Positions 44,595 to 56,150 of a stretch of DNA of 64,000 nt are shown here, one piece after another; position 1 is the first letter of the stretch; every line of letters begins with the position of its first letter. The position numbers and the translations under genes are program-made. The stretch is from Maratus speciosus (taxonomy: Eukaryota; Arthropoda; Arachnida; Araneae; Salticidae), in assembly GCA_963932465.1 (NCBI GenBank), contig OZ010798.1, positions 20,780,918 to 20,844,917 of the forward strand. The letters are read 5' to 3'. The notes under the pieces were generated by a model. That model did no database searches and was not told where the DNA came from. It saw only the letters and a list, made by a program, of their open reading frames with translations.

Positions 44595-45453
44595 AAAATA
44601 ATAATGGAAGTGTTAAACGATAATTTGAAATTAAAAACTAAACTGAATAGAAGAATTTAAAGTTTTGCAGGTATATTTCATAAAACTAAGTTGAACTGAA
44701 AATTGTAAAAGATTAGTTACACAAGGTTTATTATAGAAAATCTGCCAAAGAGATGTTTTAGTTGCAATACTATCAAACCTAGATAACCTAGAAATATTCC
44801 TAATCACTTGCAAACTAATATGAAACAGTGAGAATTTAATTAATTTAAATATAACAATGTGGTGATTTTTACATATGTCCAAAAATGCCTAAGTGAGTTT
44901 TCGTGGGAAATGCATAAACTTTGCAAAATTTTCATTCCAGCTCGATGTTAAATGAGTTTCTGAGTCTAAATTGAATTGAATTGAATTCGATTGTGAGTTA
45001 AAACATAAAACAGGCAAATTTTTATAAACATTTAACCTTAATTTTTTTTGGCAAATTATTTCTTTTTTCTTAACTGATTTTTTTTCCTTTACTTATTTTT
45101 ATTTTCCTTTATTTAAATTTTTTCTTCTTATCTTAATTTTTTTTATTTCATTAATTTTTTTTCTTTACTTAATTTTTTTTCTTTACTTAATATTTTTTTT
45201 CTTTTAACTTAATTTTTTTCTTTTTATCTTATTTTTTTTCTTAGCTTAATTTCCCACCCCCCCTTTACTTAAATTTTTTCTTCTTAACTTAATTGTTTTT
45301 CTTAGTTTAATTTTTTTTGTTTAATTTACAAATATTTTAAAACAAATAAATATTATGCATGCATATAATTATATTTTTACACACACGCATACACATACAT
45401 ATACATGTATATCCTCTCACATACTTATGTATATATATATATATATATGTATA

Positions 45454-45897
45454 TGTGGGAACTCGGGCTTGCAATTACTCATTAAAAAACACTAAACACC
45501 ATTTAAAAACTTGAGCCTGACACCATTAAATTTTTAACTAAGTTATATTTAAAGTTAAAATATTTACAAAATATTTACAAAGGAAAGAGTCGTCATTTTA
45601 ATTACATCACTATTCTGCGATACGATCACAGCTCGTTCTCATAACACAGACATCATCGTTCTACGCGTTCGACTGACTGTCTTCCGTTCAGTTCTAGTTT
45701 TTTACCCGCTCACAATGAGCGTCTCTCAATCACAAGTGTCTCTCTCGTACGCATGCGCGTCGACTAGTTCATGGGGAAAGAAGATCAAACAGAGGAAGGC
45801 GCTTTGATCGGCAGGTACGGAAGACTTAGTTGGTGGCGCTGTATACAGTAGGCACGCAGCTTGTTCTGGAAGCTATTAAAGGAAAAGCTTTCCCACA
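45454..45897 (-). repeat. LTR in tandem unit 2
   Basis: 444 bp, same ends as the LTR in unit 1. Confidence 0.92.
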
Positions 45898-46182
45898 AAT
45901 CGGCGATCCTGACAGCTTGATTGACCTCGATCAACAAAGTGGACCATAGGAAGGAGCAGCAGGAGCACCTGAAAAGACAAAGAAAAAACAGCAGCATCCG
46001 AAGCTCTATTTTGGAAAAAGTCATCATTATTAAAATTCCTCATCAAAAATTATATTATTTCTTGAAAAAAAAATCTTCCTATTCTGTTTTACGTTCCTTC
46101 GTCTGATTCGTCTTCCTATTTCTCACGTTTTTCACCTTACGTCTTTTCGTCTTTTTTTTTCGTTCCCTCGGGATTAATTTTG

Positions 46183-47230
46183 TCAAAATCGTTTAAAGTC
46201 AGTCCGGTGGTGTGTCGTAGCCGGGGTAGTGTCATAATCGGTGAAATTATCAGGAACGATACCATATTCGTCAAAATCGGTCAAAGTGTCATCTTCGGAA
46301 TCATTAGTGTCATCTTCGGAATTTAAGTCAAATTTACTTGCATTTTCTTCGAAAAAGGATCTTCTATATTCAGGTCTCTTTTTAGTAAACTTCTACTTAG
46401 GTTTCTTAACTTCGTAATTATTAATTTCAATTTCATCTTCAAATTCATCTGACGAATTAGGAATATTCTTAATTTTCTTAGAAGTATTACTCTTCAACTT
46501 CGCGTTAGACATTTTCTTAATATTTTCTTTTCTAAAATTTTCTTCCTTTATTACAGCAAATTTCTGGTTATTCTCATTTCTGGAAGAATACAACTTATTT
46601 TCTTTATTTTCCAACTTAGTGGAATCTGAATCATTTTTAAAGGTTTTAGCACTGTTAGTCATCTTAATTTGGTTTTTTAACTTAGTCATTTCTTGTCTTA
46701 AATTTTCGAAATCTTCCTGGGAATTATTCAATTTTATCTGGATTCTAATTTTGGACATTTTAATTCTAGAACACTCATCTTCTGATTCTTGTAACTGTTT
46801 TTCAAGATGTTTTGTATTCAAACATAGTTATTTATTTTTATTAATCGTAATCTGTATTGTTCTGAACGTTTACTTTCTTCATCTAATTGGGATTTTATAT
46901 CTTGAAAATGTCTCTCTAATTTTCTATACAATTTACTAACGGTTTGTCTTTCTGTTACTTCTTGTTCTAATTTATCTTCTAACGATTTTATTGTAATTTT
47001 CGACTTAGTTTTTTCTGACAAAAATGCTTCTTTTAAATCGATTAAATCTAATTGTAATTGTAACATTTTATATTTTCTTTCAACTTGTGTAACTTGGGCA
47101 GTTAAATTTTCGTTTTCTAGACGTAATTCTTTAATTTCAGAGCTAGAATAGTGCAAATGAGGAACAGGCAAATATTTGTTTTGGTTTAGAATTTGTGGGT
47201 TGCTATTGTGCAATGTGGAAGAATAAGGGT
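46183..47230 (-). pseudogene. truncated retroelement ORF, unit 2: myosin-II-like coiled coil
   Basis: Coil segment 47213-46818, frameshift, coil and charged tail 46821-46393, in-frame TAG, acidic tail to 46183. The same frameshift and TAG occur in all three units, so they predate the duplication. Truncated at the unit joint and lacking Gag and protease. Confidence 0.85.
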
Positions 47231-48085
47231 AAAATAATAATGGAAGTGTTAAACGATAATTTGAAATTAAAAACTAAACTGAATAGAAGAATTTAAAGTT
47301 TTGCAGGTATATTTCATAAAACTAAGTTGAACTGAAAATTGTAAAAGATTAGTTACACAAGGTTTATTATAGAAAATCTGCCAAAGAGATGTTTTAGTTG
47401 CAATACTATCAAACCTAGATAACCTAGAAATATTCCTAATCACTTGCAAACTAATATGAAACAGTGAGAATTTAATTAATTTAAATATAACAATGTGGTG
47501 ATTTTTACATATGTCCAAAAATGCCTAAGTGAGTTTTCGTGGGAAATGCATAAACTTTGCAAAATTTTCATTCCAGCTCGATGTTAAATGAGTTTCTGAG
47601 TCTAAATTGAATTGAATTGAATTCGATTGTGAGTTAAAACATAAAACAGGCAAATTTTTATAAACATTTAACCTTAATTTTTTTTGGCAAATTATTTCTT
47701 TTTTCTTAACTGATTTTTTTTCCTTTACTTATTTTTATTTTCCTTTATTTAAATTTTTTCTTCTTATCTTAATTTTTTTTATTTCATTAATTTTTTTTCT
47801 TTACTTAATTTTTTTTCTTTACTTAATATTTTTTTTCTTTTAACTTAATTTTTTTCTTTTTATCTTATTTTTTTTCTTAGCTTAATTTCCCACCCCCCCT
47901 TTACTTAAATTTTTTCTTCTTAACTTAATTGTTTTTCTTAGTTTAATTTTTTTTGTTTAATTTACAAATATTTTAAAACAAATAAATATTATGCATGCAT
48001 ATAATTATATTTTTACACACACGCATACACATACATATACATGTATATCCTCTCACATACTTATGTATATATATATATATGTATA

Positions 48086-48529
48086 TGTGGGAACTCGGGC
48101 TTGCAATTACTCATTAAAAAACACTAAACACCATTTAAAAACTTGAGCCTGACACCATTAAATTTTTAACTAAGTTATATTTAAAGTTAAAATATTTACA
48201 AAATATTTACAAAGGAAAGAGTCGTCATTTTAATTACATCACTATTCTGCGATACGATCACAGCTCGTTCTCATAACACAGACATCATCGTTCTACGCGT
48301 TCGACTGACTGTCTTCCGTTCAGTTCTAGTTTTTTACCCGCTCACAATGAGCGTCTCTCGATCACAAGTGTCTCTCTCGTACGCATGCGCGTCGACTAGT
48401 TCATGGGGAAAGAAGATCAAACAGAGGAAGGCGCTTTGATCGGCAGGTACGGAAGACTTAGTTGGTGGCGCTGTATACAGTAGGCACGCAGCTTGTTCTG
48501 GAAGCTATTAAAGGAAAAGCTTTCCCACA
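48086..48529 (-). repeat. 3' LTR of the provirus (unit 3)
   Basis: 444 bp, TGTGGGAACTCGG...GCTTTCCCACA. The adjoining internal bases on the coding strand (GTCAGGATCGCCGATT) are not purine-rich. Confidence 0.93.
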
Positions 48530-48813
48530 AATCGGCGATCCTGACAGCTTGATTGACCTCGATCAACAAAGTGGACCATAGGAAGGAGCAGCAGGAGCAC
48601 CTGAAAAGACAAAGAAAAAACAGCAGCATCCGAAGCTCTATTTTGGAAAAAGTCATCATTATTAAAATTCCTCATCAAAAATTATATTATTTCTTGAAAA
48701 AAAATCTTCCTATTCTGTTTTACGTTCCTTCGTCTGATTCGTCTTCCTATTTCTCACGTTTTTCACCTTACGTCTTTTCGTCTTTTTTTTTCGTTCCCTC
48801 GGGATTAATTTTG

Positions 48814-49452
48814 TCAAAATCGTTTAAAGTCAGTCCGGTGGTGTGTCGTAGCCGGGGTAGTGTCATAATCGGTGAAATTATCAGGAACGATACCATATTC
48901 GTCAAAATCGGTCAAAGTGTCATCTTCGGAATCATTAGTGTCATCTTCGGAATTTAAGTCAAATTTACTTGCATTTTCTTCGAAAAAGGATCTTCTATAT
49001 TCAGGTCTCTTTTTAGTAAACTTCTACTTAGGTTTCTTAACTTCGTAATTATTAATTTCAATTTCATCTTCAAATTCATCTGACGAATTAGGAATATTCT
49101 TAATTTTCTTAGAAGTATTACTCTTCAACTTCGCGTTAGACATTTTCTTAATATTTTCTTTTCTAAAATTTTCTTCCTTTATTACATCAAATTTCTGGTT
49201 ATTCTCATTTCTGGAAGAATACAACTTATTTTCTTTATTTTCCAACTTAGTGGAATCTGAATCATTTTTAAAGGTTTTAGCACTATTAGTCATCTTAATT
49301 TGGTTTTTTAACTTAGTCATTTCTTGTCTTAAATTTTCGAAATCTTCCTGGGAATTATTCAATTTTATCTGGATTCTAATTTTGGACATTTTAATTCTAG
49401 AACACTCATCTTCTGATTCTTGTAACTGTTTTTCAAGATGTTTTGTATTCAA
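48814..49452 (-). pseudogene. second half of myosin-like coil plus charged and acidic tail
   Basis: Read from 49452: coil HLEKQLQESEDECSR, then KLNNSQEDFENLRQEMTKLK, which aligns without gaps to the last coil turns of non-muscle myosin II (E..R...S....Q..L, ending LKN). After this comes a lysine/asparagine/serine-rich stretch to an in-frame TAG (49026-49024), then an acidic region with a repeated SEDDT motif to TGA at 48816-48814. The frame differs from the upstream part, so the chimera is split by a frameshift, programmed or degenerate. No myosin non-helical tailpiece is recognisable. Confidence 0.75.
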
Positions 49453-51500
49453 ACATAGTTATTTATTTTTATTAATCGTAATCTGTATTGTTCTGAACGT
49501 TTACTTTCTTCATCTAATTGGGATTTTATATCTTGAAAATGTCTCTCTAATTTTCTATACAATTTACTAACGGTTTGTCTTTCTGTTACTTCTTGTTCTA
49601 ATTTATCTTCTAACGATTTTATTGTAATTTTCGACTTAGTTTTTTCTGACAAAAATGCTTCTTTTAAATCGATTAAATCTAATTGTAATTGTAACATTTT
49701 ATATTTTCTTTCAACTTGTGTAACTTGGGCAGTTAAATTTTCGTTTTCTAGACGTAATTCTTTAATTTCAGAGCTAGAATAGTGCAAATGAGGAACAGGC
49801 AAATATTTGTTTTGGTTTAGAATTTGTGGGTTGCTATTGTGCAATGTGGAAGAATAAGGGTAAAATTTAGAATTTACAGTTACTTCACTTGAATTAATAA
49901 CATTAACTAAAGAATTATTCTGACTCTTATTTAACTTAACATCATTACCAGAAACAATTAAGGAGCCTTGTTGTATTACATCAATACCAATAATTAAATC
50001 ATATTCAATAGATTTGTCATCAATCACAAAAATAGATGTTTGGAATTTAGAATCATCAATTTCGATTTCAGCCTCAAAGTAACCAATTGGTCTGAATGAT
50101 TTTTTACCTAATCCACTTAAAAGCATATCTGTTGGTTCTAAGTTTACATAACTTTTAATTTTATCAAAATTACTTTTCTTTAGAATAGTTCTTTCACTTC
50201 CTGTATCGATTAATGAAATTAAATTTAATGAATGCAACTTTACATCTTTAAAAACTAAATTCTGAGAACAGGTTAGAACATTTACTTGAGAATCATTGGG
50301 CAACTTTGAATCTTCGGTTTTACCACATTCGAATGATTTGTGGCCATATAAATTACAAGAAAAGCAGAGGGGGCCTTTATCTTTATTTCTACACTGATTA
50401 CTTTTATGGAATCTATCGCCACAATTATAGCAACGTATATCAGATTTATTGGGTATAGATTTATTTTTAAATTCAACTTCTGCTTTCATCTTAGGCCTAA
50501 CATCAACATCAGGTTTACTATCATAATCGACACGCAATTTATCATAAATTTTAAGCTTCTCTTTAAATTCAACAACATTTGGGCAACCATACAAAAAGGA
50601 TTTTTAAAAAACAGGATCGTTTATTCCATTAATTACATACTGAATGAGTGCAGAATCTTCTATGTTGCCTTTTGAACATAACTGTTTCATACTTAAAAAA
50701 TATTCGTCCAACGATTTGTTTTGTTCAATTTTCCTTTTAGATAGCAATTCATGTAATTCTGCTGAATTGTACCTTTTACCAAATTCAGAAATAAGTAACG
50801 CTTTCATTTTAGATCACGAATTTATTTTTGTTTCACTTTCAATAAACAATTTAGCTTTGCCTGTCATACGGCGTTTAGCCAAAATCAATTTGTGCAAATC
50901 ACTAACATTAAATAAAGAAACAGTATCTTCAAAATCGGCAAGCCATTTTTCAACATTTTGAAATTGACTACCATCAGATTCAGAAATCATATTTTCAATA
51001 TCATTAATAGTAATGGATGGTTTAAGAACATAATCAGGAATTAGAATTTTCTGATTTTCATTATTTTCACAACTAGAACTACCAGAATCATTTCTCAAAT
51101 TATTTTCAGAAACACTCAAAATATCATTATTTTTATTAGATTCATCATCGCTAAGAGCACCTTCATCAGGAATTAAATTAGATTTCAATACATTAAAATC
51201 ACATAACGAAGAAATTACTCTGGCAGCAATTTCATCGAAAGTTCCAGAATTATTTATACATAAAACATTGCAAATAGTAATCAAATCATTAACGGAAAAA
51301 CTATCTTTAATTTTTTGCAATTTTGAGTTCTATTCATCCGAATCTATTTCGAAAGCAAAGACAGTAAAATTTCGAATTCTACGTCTATTATTTCTATCAC
51401 CGACTTCTCCAAAAATTAATGTATGCAACGTCTTAATACCCGAAGACTTTTCCGCTTTCAATGAAAGTTCTAATTCCTTAAAATCAATTAACTTTGACAT
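49449..51500 (-). pseudogene. Gag-protease-myosin II rod chimera (first part), three in-frame stops
   Basis: ATG at 51500 (MSKLIDFKELELSLKAEK). The frame is interrupted by TAG 51332-51330, TGA 50816-50814 and TAA 50606-50604, without frameshift. Order: Gag-like region (IENMISESDGSQFQNVEKWL, SLDEYFLSMKQLC), two CX2CX4HX4C zinc knuckles near 50432 (CYNCGDRFHKSNQC, CFSCNLYGHKSFEC), and a retropepsin with LIDTGSE (50210-50190) and later LIIGIDV. The coiled coil follows from about 49770. There the spacing of E-R-Q, 28 residues and E-Q-Y, with 13 of 33 positions identical, matches my memory of the human MYH9 rod end. It ends at TGA 49451-49449. Confidence 0.85.
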
Positions 51501-51668
51501 ATTGAATAAGAAAAAATAAACTCACTTCATAGAAAGATATCCAGCTTCATAGTAATCACAATACAGCTATCAGCCAGCCAAAACCATCATATTTATTAAT
51601 TTTTACACTCTTAAATAGCGATTTCATAACAAAACTTCAAATATTAGCTTTGTGGGCGTAACGTTCTC

Positions 51669-51686
51669 ATCCCACTTCTGACACCA
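51669..51686 (-). promoter_or_regulatory. primer-binding site, tRNA-Leu type
   Basis: On the minus strand TGGTGTCAGAAGTGGGAT starts 2 bases after the 5' LTR. It is the complement of the 3' end ATCCCACTTCTGACACCA, which I know from animal tRNA-Leu(CAA). Leu primers are used by the mdg3/micropia/blastopia group of Ty3 elements. Confidence 0.85.
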
Positions 51687-51688
51687 AA

Positions 51689-52134
51689 TGTGGGAACTCG
51701 GGCTTGCAATTACTCATTAAATAACACTAAACACCATTTGAAAACTTGAGCCTGACACCATTAAATTTTTAACTAAGTTATATTTAAAGTTAAAGTATTT
51801 ACAAAATATTTACAAAGGAAAGAGTCGTCATTTTAATTACATCACTATTCTGCGATACGATCACAGCTCGTTCTCATAACACAGACATCATCGTTCTACG
51901 CGTTCGACTGACTGTCTTCCGTTCAGTTCTAGTTTTTTACTCGCTTACAATGAGCGTCTCTCGATCACAAGTGTCTCTCTCGTACGCATGCGCGCTGACT
52001 AGTCCATGGGGAAAGAAGATCAAACAGAGGAAGGCGCTTTGATCGGCAGGTACGGAAGAATTAGTTGGTGGCGCTGTATACAGTATAGGCACGCAGCTTG
52101 TTCTGGAAGCTATTAAAGGAAAAGCTTTCCCACA
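51689..52134 (-). repeat. 5' LTR of the provirus
   Basis: 446 bp, same ends as the other LTRs, with about ten differences from them (for example TTACTCGCTTACAATG for TTACCCGCTCACAATG, and an extra TA in CAGTATAGGC). Confidence 0.93.
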
Positions 52135-52413
52135 AATATATATATAAGATGACGGGTATGTTTAGGAAATAACTTTGAAAAATAAGAAGTATAAATCTTT
52201 TAATGTTTGTTCAATTCGTATGATTGATAACAAAGTTCGTGTTAGTCAGTTATGAATAATAATAAAGTTGCATACAGAACACGGTATTTTCATATGTAAA
52301 CGCCTAAAACTGCATCATGCTTGACGACATTTGACAAAATATCACCAAATTTAACTACTAAAACGTGCTTTGTATAATTTGTGTGGAATATCAAATGATT
52401 GTATCATTCAATA
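52135..52413. other. right flank of the provirus, nothing recognised
   Basis: Begins with AATATATATATAAG; no coding or repeat structure follows until the minisatellite. Confidence 0.4.
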
Positions 52414-52780
52414 GTTTTTTAATTTGTTAAAACTTTTTTAATTCGTTAAAACTTTTTTTTTAATTTCATAAAACTTTTTTTTAATTCGTTAAAACTTTTT
52501 TTTAATTCGTTAAAACTTTGTTTTGATTTGTTAACTTTTTTTTTAAATTCGTTAAAACCTTTTTTTAAATTTGTTAAAACTTTTTTTTTAATTTGATAAA
52601 AGTTTTTTTTTAATTCGTTAAAACTTTTTTTTTAATTCGTTAAACTTTTTTTAATTTGCTAAAACATTTTTTAATTTTTTAAAACTTTTTTTAATTCGTT
52701 AAAACTTTTTTAAAATTTGTTAAAACTTTTTTTAATTTGTTGAAACATTTTTTTTCAACTAACGTAATTTTTCTAAAACT
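52414..52780 (+). repeat. T-rich minisatellite of about 20 bp
   Basis: Units of type AATTCGTTAAAACTTTTTTT, more than 15 copies with variable T-run length. Confidence 0.9.
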
Positions 52781-53665
52781 TTTTCAAAGTAATGTGTTTT
52801 CCTAATTTTTTTTTTTTAATTTTTAAATACATACCCACACAAATAGCCATGCAGACACATACACACACCTATATAGATATCTATGCAAGAGACACACACA
52901 CACGTTTAAACATATATGAAATCGATTTGATACTATAGCAACAGATATGTAAACAAAATGTAATAAATTTAGTGAAATGAAGTGAAGTCTGAAACTCTAT
53001 AGTGGCTTGATCCTACTTATTTGAGAAATTTCACATACACTTAGGCATATATGCATATTCACACACATACATAAGCAACCTTTCTGAATTAAATTGTGAC
53101 TTTAGCTTTCGAAAATATATAAGCCTTTCTTACAAAATGTCTAACATCATTTAGACAAATGAGATTCGAAAAAGGACGCAATCAGGAGAATGGTTGTCTG
53201 ATTGCAAATTGCGCATAGATTGCGGATTGAGCACTCCTCGCTCCTCCTGTGGAGGTAGAACCGGCTATTTCCTACTACTACTGCCCAATATGTTGATTAA
53301 AGATGACAGCGCCAATTCTGGTTGACCCTTGGCAGTTTTTGTTTTAAATTTTAGAATGCATTTCTTCGTAACGTAAAATTTTAGTTGGCGCACCATGACT
53401 CGATTTGGAAAATGTTTTTGACTTTGTAAGTCTAATTATTCCTCTATTCTTGCATCTGAGAGGTTGTAATTAGAAATGCTGGCGGGGAGCCACCTCATCT
53501 TACTCATCAAATAAAGTCTTTCCATGGAATCGAACTGTAATTGTTGAGTAATTGATTTTCAGCATTCTCTCATTTCAGGATTTGTGAGACTATACCAGAC
53601 CTCTATACGATTTCACGGTTTGGTACAAAAACGCTTCATTTCAAATTAATAATCTACTACATTAT
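52781..53665. other. interval with CA-rich simple sequence, nothing coding
   Basis: ACACAC tracts at about 52838-52902 and 53058-53070. No element structure was recognised. Confidence 0.45.
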
Positions 53666-53775
53666 ACATGCATTTTTGCAGAAGAGTGCAACAGCTATGG
53701 CACCAAGATCTGAATATTTATATATTATTTATAGTACTTCATTTGCCACGTTTGACGTACAATTTACGACTTATT
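53666..53775 (+). repeat. dispersed repeat shared with 24938-25045
   Basis: AAGAGTGCAACAGCTATGGC, CACCAAGATCTGAATATTTA, then CATTTGCCACGTTTGACGTAC (CATTTACCACGTGTGACATAC in the other copy). Confidence 0.8.
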
Positions 53776-54377
53776 TTACAGTGTACTGTACAGCGGTATA
53801 AAGATAATACATTATTACCATGTGCTTACAAATTTCGGAACAAAAGTTGGCATCTTTATTTCAACTTTGTCATATGCAGCGATATTTTCTACTTGCACGT
53901 TGTAATGAAAAGTGGATTTATTTCTGGACTATTTCGAAATTCAGAGGCGCAAGGAGAGATAGGAGATAGCGGGATCTTTTGACCGATAAAGGGATTTTTT
54001 CTTTCTCCTTGTCCAGTTTGCGATGGAAATATAAGGAACATATCCATTTCGTCAAATGATAGGCTACTGGATTCATCAGGAGCAGAAAGAGAAAAACTCG
54101 ATCGGATGACATTATTATTTTCGCTGAAGAAAAAAATTTCTTTTATTCTTTTCTTTTTTTCCACTCTTTTATTTAACTCAAGTTGGTTTTTGCACTGCAA
54201 ATTAGTGAAACACTTTTGCAACAGTAACTGAACATAATAATTAACACTTCTAACTAAAATAATTTTCAATTGTGTTGGGAATGTGTTGTGAATCTATTGT
54301 GCCAAATAAAAAGATTATGCAAAAAGTGTTGTGAAAAATTTCAAGAGGAAAAAATGTGTTTTCAAAACATTCATTTT
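53776..54377. other. interval without recognised feature
   Basis: The 104- and 126-residue frames on opposite strands here overlap each other and the dispersed repeat, and have no domain features. Confidence 0.4.
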
Positions 54378-56150
54378 AGGTAGCTTTCATTACAAAAAGC
54401 TACCTATTGCAGCCGTTCGGAGGAAAGCGATTTCAAAAAATTTTGGTATATTTTCATTGATCATGACCCTCAGACCCCGAAACCATCCTCCGTTCAAAAT
54501 TTATATATATATATCTGACCTATGTCACACTGTAACTCTCGTAATTATGAACCGATTTCGATGTAATTCGGTGTGTAAATAGTACATACCAATGTCTCGA
54601 CCGAGTTCGTTGGCCAGCTTCATCCGCCGTTTTGTTTCAAAATGGCGGCCATTTAAAATTTTTAAAATATTTAAAATTTGAAATGTGGTACCAAAAAATT
54701 AAAAATGGAAATAAATTTTTTTCTTATGTATTTGACCTTTATACAAAGATTCCGGAGCAGTTTTTGTTTCGTCTATATCTTAAAAAATGGCTGAGTTATA
54801 GTATTTTGAATTTCTAGCGTGGCTGACATTTTGAAACGTCCTGAATTTTGTCACGCGATAAAAGGCGTATTTATGAACCGATTTCGATGTAATTCGGTGT
54901 GTACATAGTACATACCAATGTCTCGACCGAGTTCGTTGGCCAGCTTCATCCGCCATCTTGTTTCAAAATGGCGGCCACTTAAAAAAATTAAAAAAAAAAT
55001 TAAAATGAGATACCAAAAAATTGGAAAATGAAAACGATTTTTTCGTATGTGTTTGACCTTAATACAAAGATTCCGGAACAGTTTTTGTTTCGTCTATATC
55101 TAAAAAAATGACTGAGTAATAGCATTTTGAATTTCTATTGTGTCTGACATTTTCAAACGACCTGATTTTTGTCACGCGATAACAGGCGTATTTATGAACC
55201 GATTTGGATGTAACTTGGTCTGTACATTGTACATACCAATATCTCGACCGAGATCGTTGGCCAGCTTCATTCGCCATCTTGTTTCAAAAGGGTTGCCATT
55301 TAAAAAAAAAATAAATTTAAAATTTAAAATGAGGTATTAAAAAATTGGAAAATGAAAAAGATTTTTTTATGTGTTTGACCTTGATACAAAGATTCCAGAG
55401 CAGTTTTTGTTTCTGAAAATTTGCTCTTTTGTTTATATCTTAAAAAATGGTTGAATTATAGCACTTTGAATTTATAGCATGGCTAACATTTTGAAACGAT
55501 CTTGTATTTATCACGCGATAACACACGTATTCGCCTATTTCGATGTAAGAAGGCACGTGGATAGTATACATCCATACCTCGACCAAGTTTGCTGGCCAGA
55601 TTCATCAGCCATCTTGTTTCAAAATGGCGGCCATTAAATTAAAAAATATATATATATATTTAAAGTGAGGTGCAAAAAATTTAGAAATTGAAAAGGTTTC
55701 TTTCTTAAGTATTTGACCTTGATATAAGGATTCAAGAGCATTTTTTGTTTGTCTTTACCTTAAAAAATTTCTCGGATATAGCAGTTTCAATTTCTATTGT
55801 GGGTGACAATCTGATTTTTTGCATGCGACAGCACTCGTATATCAACCGATTCCGATGTGAGTGAGCACAGCAATTACTAAGGTCTCGACCAAGTTCACTG
55901 GTTAGCCTCATCCACCATGTTGTCTTAAAATGGCAGACACTTTAAGAAATCGCGGAATTTGGCAGACAAATATAAGTTACTTTAAAGAAAAGCAGCTTGG
56001 ATAAAGCTGACTAATTTCGCGAAATTCTCATTCATTATATTGATAAAAATTAGTATTGAATCTCCTATATTCGGTTTCCACTAAATTGAGCTTCGTGTGT
56101 TTGAATGATATAAGTTGGCTTTTTTAAAATAAGGAATATGAAAGCTACCT
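54378..56150 (+). mobile_element. HINE-like element K with end hairpin and internal tandem repeats
   Basis: The left end is a hairpin, AGGTAGCTTT and AAAGCTACCT separated by CATTACAA; the right end carries ATGAAAGCTACCT again (to 56150). Between them lie about 4.5 tandem units of about 312-335 bp. This plan, short inverted ends plus a stem-loop plus central tandem repeats, is that of Helentron-associated elements such as DINE-1. No coding capacity. Confidence 0.6.
54540..55990 (+). repeat. about 322-bp tandem repeat inside element K
   Basis: CGATTTCGATGTAATTCGGT-type anchors at 54559, 54885, 55206, 55541 and 55853. Each unit continues with TCTCGACCGAGTTCGTTGGC, TTTCAAAATGGCGGCCA and ACAAAGATTCCGGAGCAGTT. 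Divergence rises toward the right. Confidence 0.92.

Larger units (their letters stand above)
41964..44598 (-). repeat. tandem unit 1 (2635 bp): 3' flank, LTR, myosin-like segment
   Basis: First of three nearly identical units. From left: unique flank, T-rich minisatellite (42402-42690), CA and TA microsatellites, LTR (42818-43261) and the 3' part of the retroelement up to the protease end. Unit joint: GGGTAAAATAATAATGG, combining GGGTAAAAT (right parent) and AAAATAATAATGG (left parent) with about 4-5 shared bases. Confidence 0.95.
44599..47234 (-). repeat. tandem unit 2 (2636 bp)
   Basis: Same content as unit 1. The visible differences are in the TA microsatellite length and single bases, such as CTCTCAATCAC for CTCTCGATCAC in the LTR. 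Confidence 0.95.
47235..49865 (-). repeat. tandem unit 3 (2631 bp), continuous with the provirus
   Basis: Third unit. At its right border the sequence continues into the gag-protease region instead of a new unit, so this is the ancestral junction. Confidence 0.95.
48086..52134 (-). mobile_element. Ty3-like LTR retrotransposon, gag-protease-myosin tail, no polymerase
   Basis: A 4.05-kb element: 5' LTR at right (51689-52134), PBS, gag and protease, coiled coil, acidic tail, 3' LTR at left (48086-48529). The LTRs differ at about ten positions by eye, while the tandem units differ at only a few, so the insertion is older than the triplication. No reverse transcriptase, RNase H or integrase motif exists between the LTRs, so it would need enzymes in trans. 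No clear polypurine tract precedes the 3' LTR, and no target duplication is evident in the TA-rich flanks. Confidence 0.9.

Noticed and set aside
48553..48957. 134-residue plus-strand frame present only in unit 3
   Set aside because: It is longer only because one A run lost a base there. It is antisense to the acidic tail of the retroelement.
41964..53090. Large inverted repeat around the provirus
   Set aside because: Short inverted words (ACTTAGGCAT, GAGTTTC) occur on both sides, but the T-rich minisatellites have the same and not opposite orientation, so a fold-back element is not supported.
53668..54269. Overlapping frames of 104 and 126 residues
   Set aside because: They are on opposite strands, overlap a dispersed repeat and show no protein-like motif.
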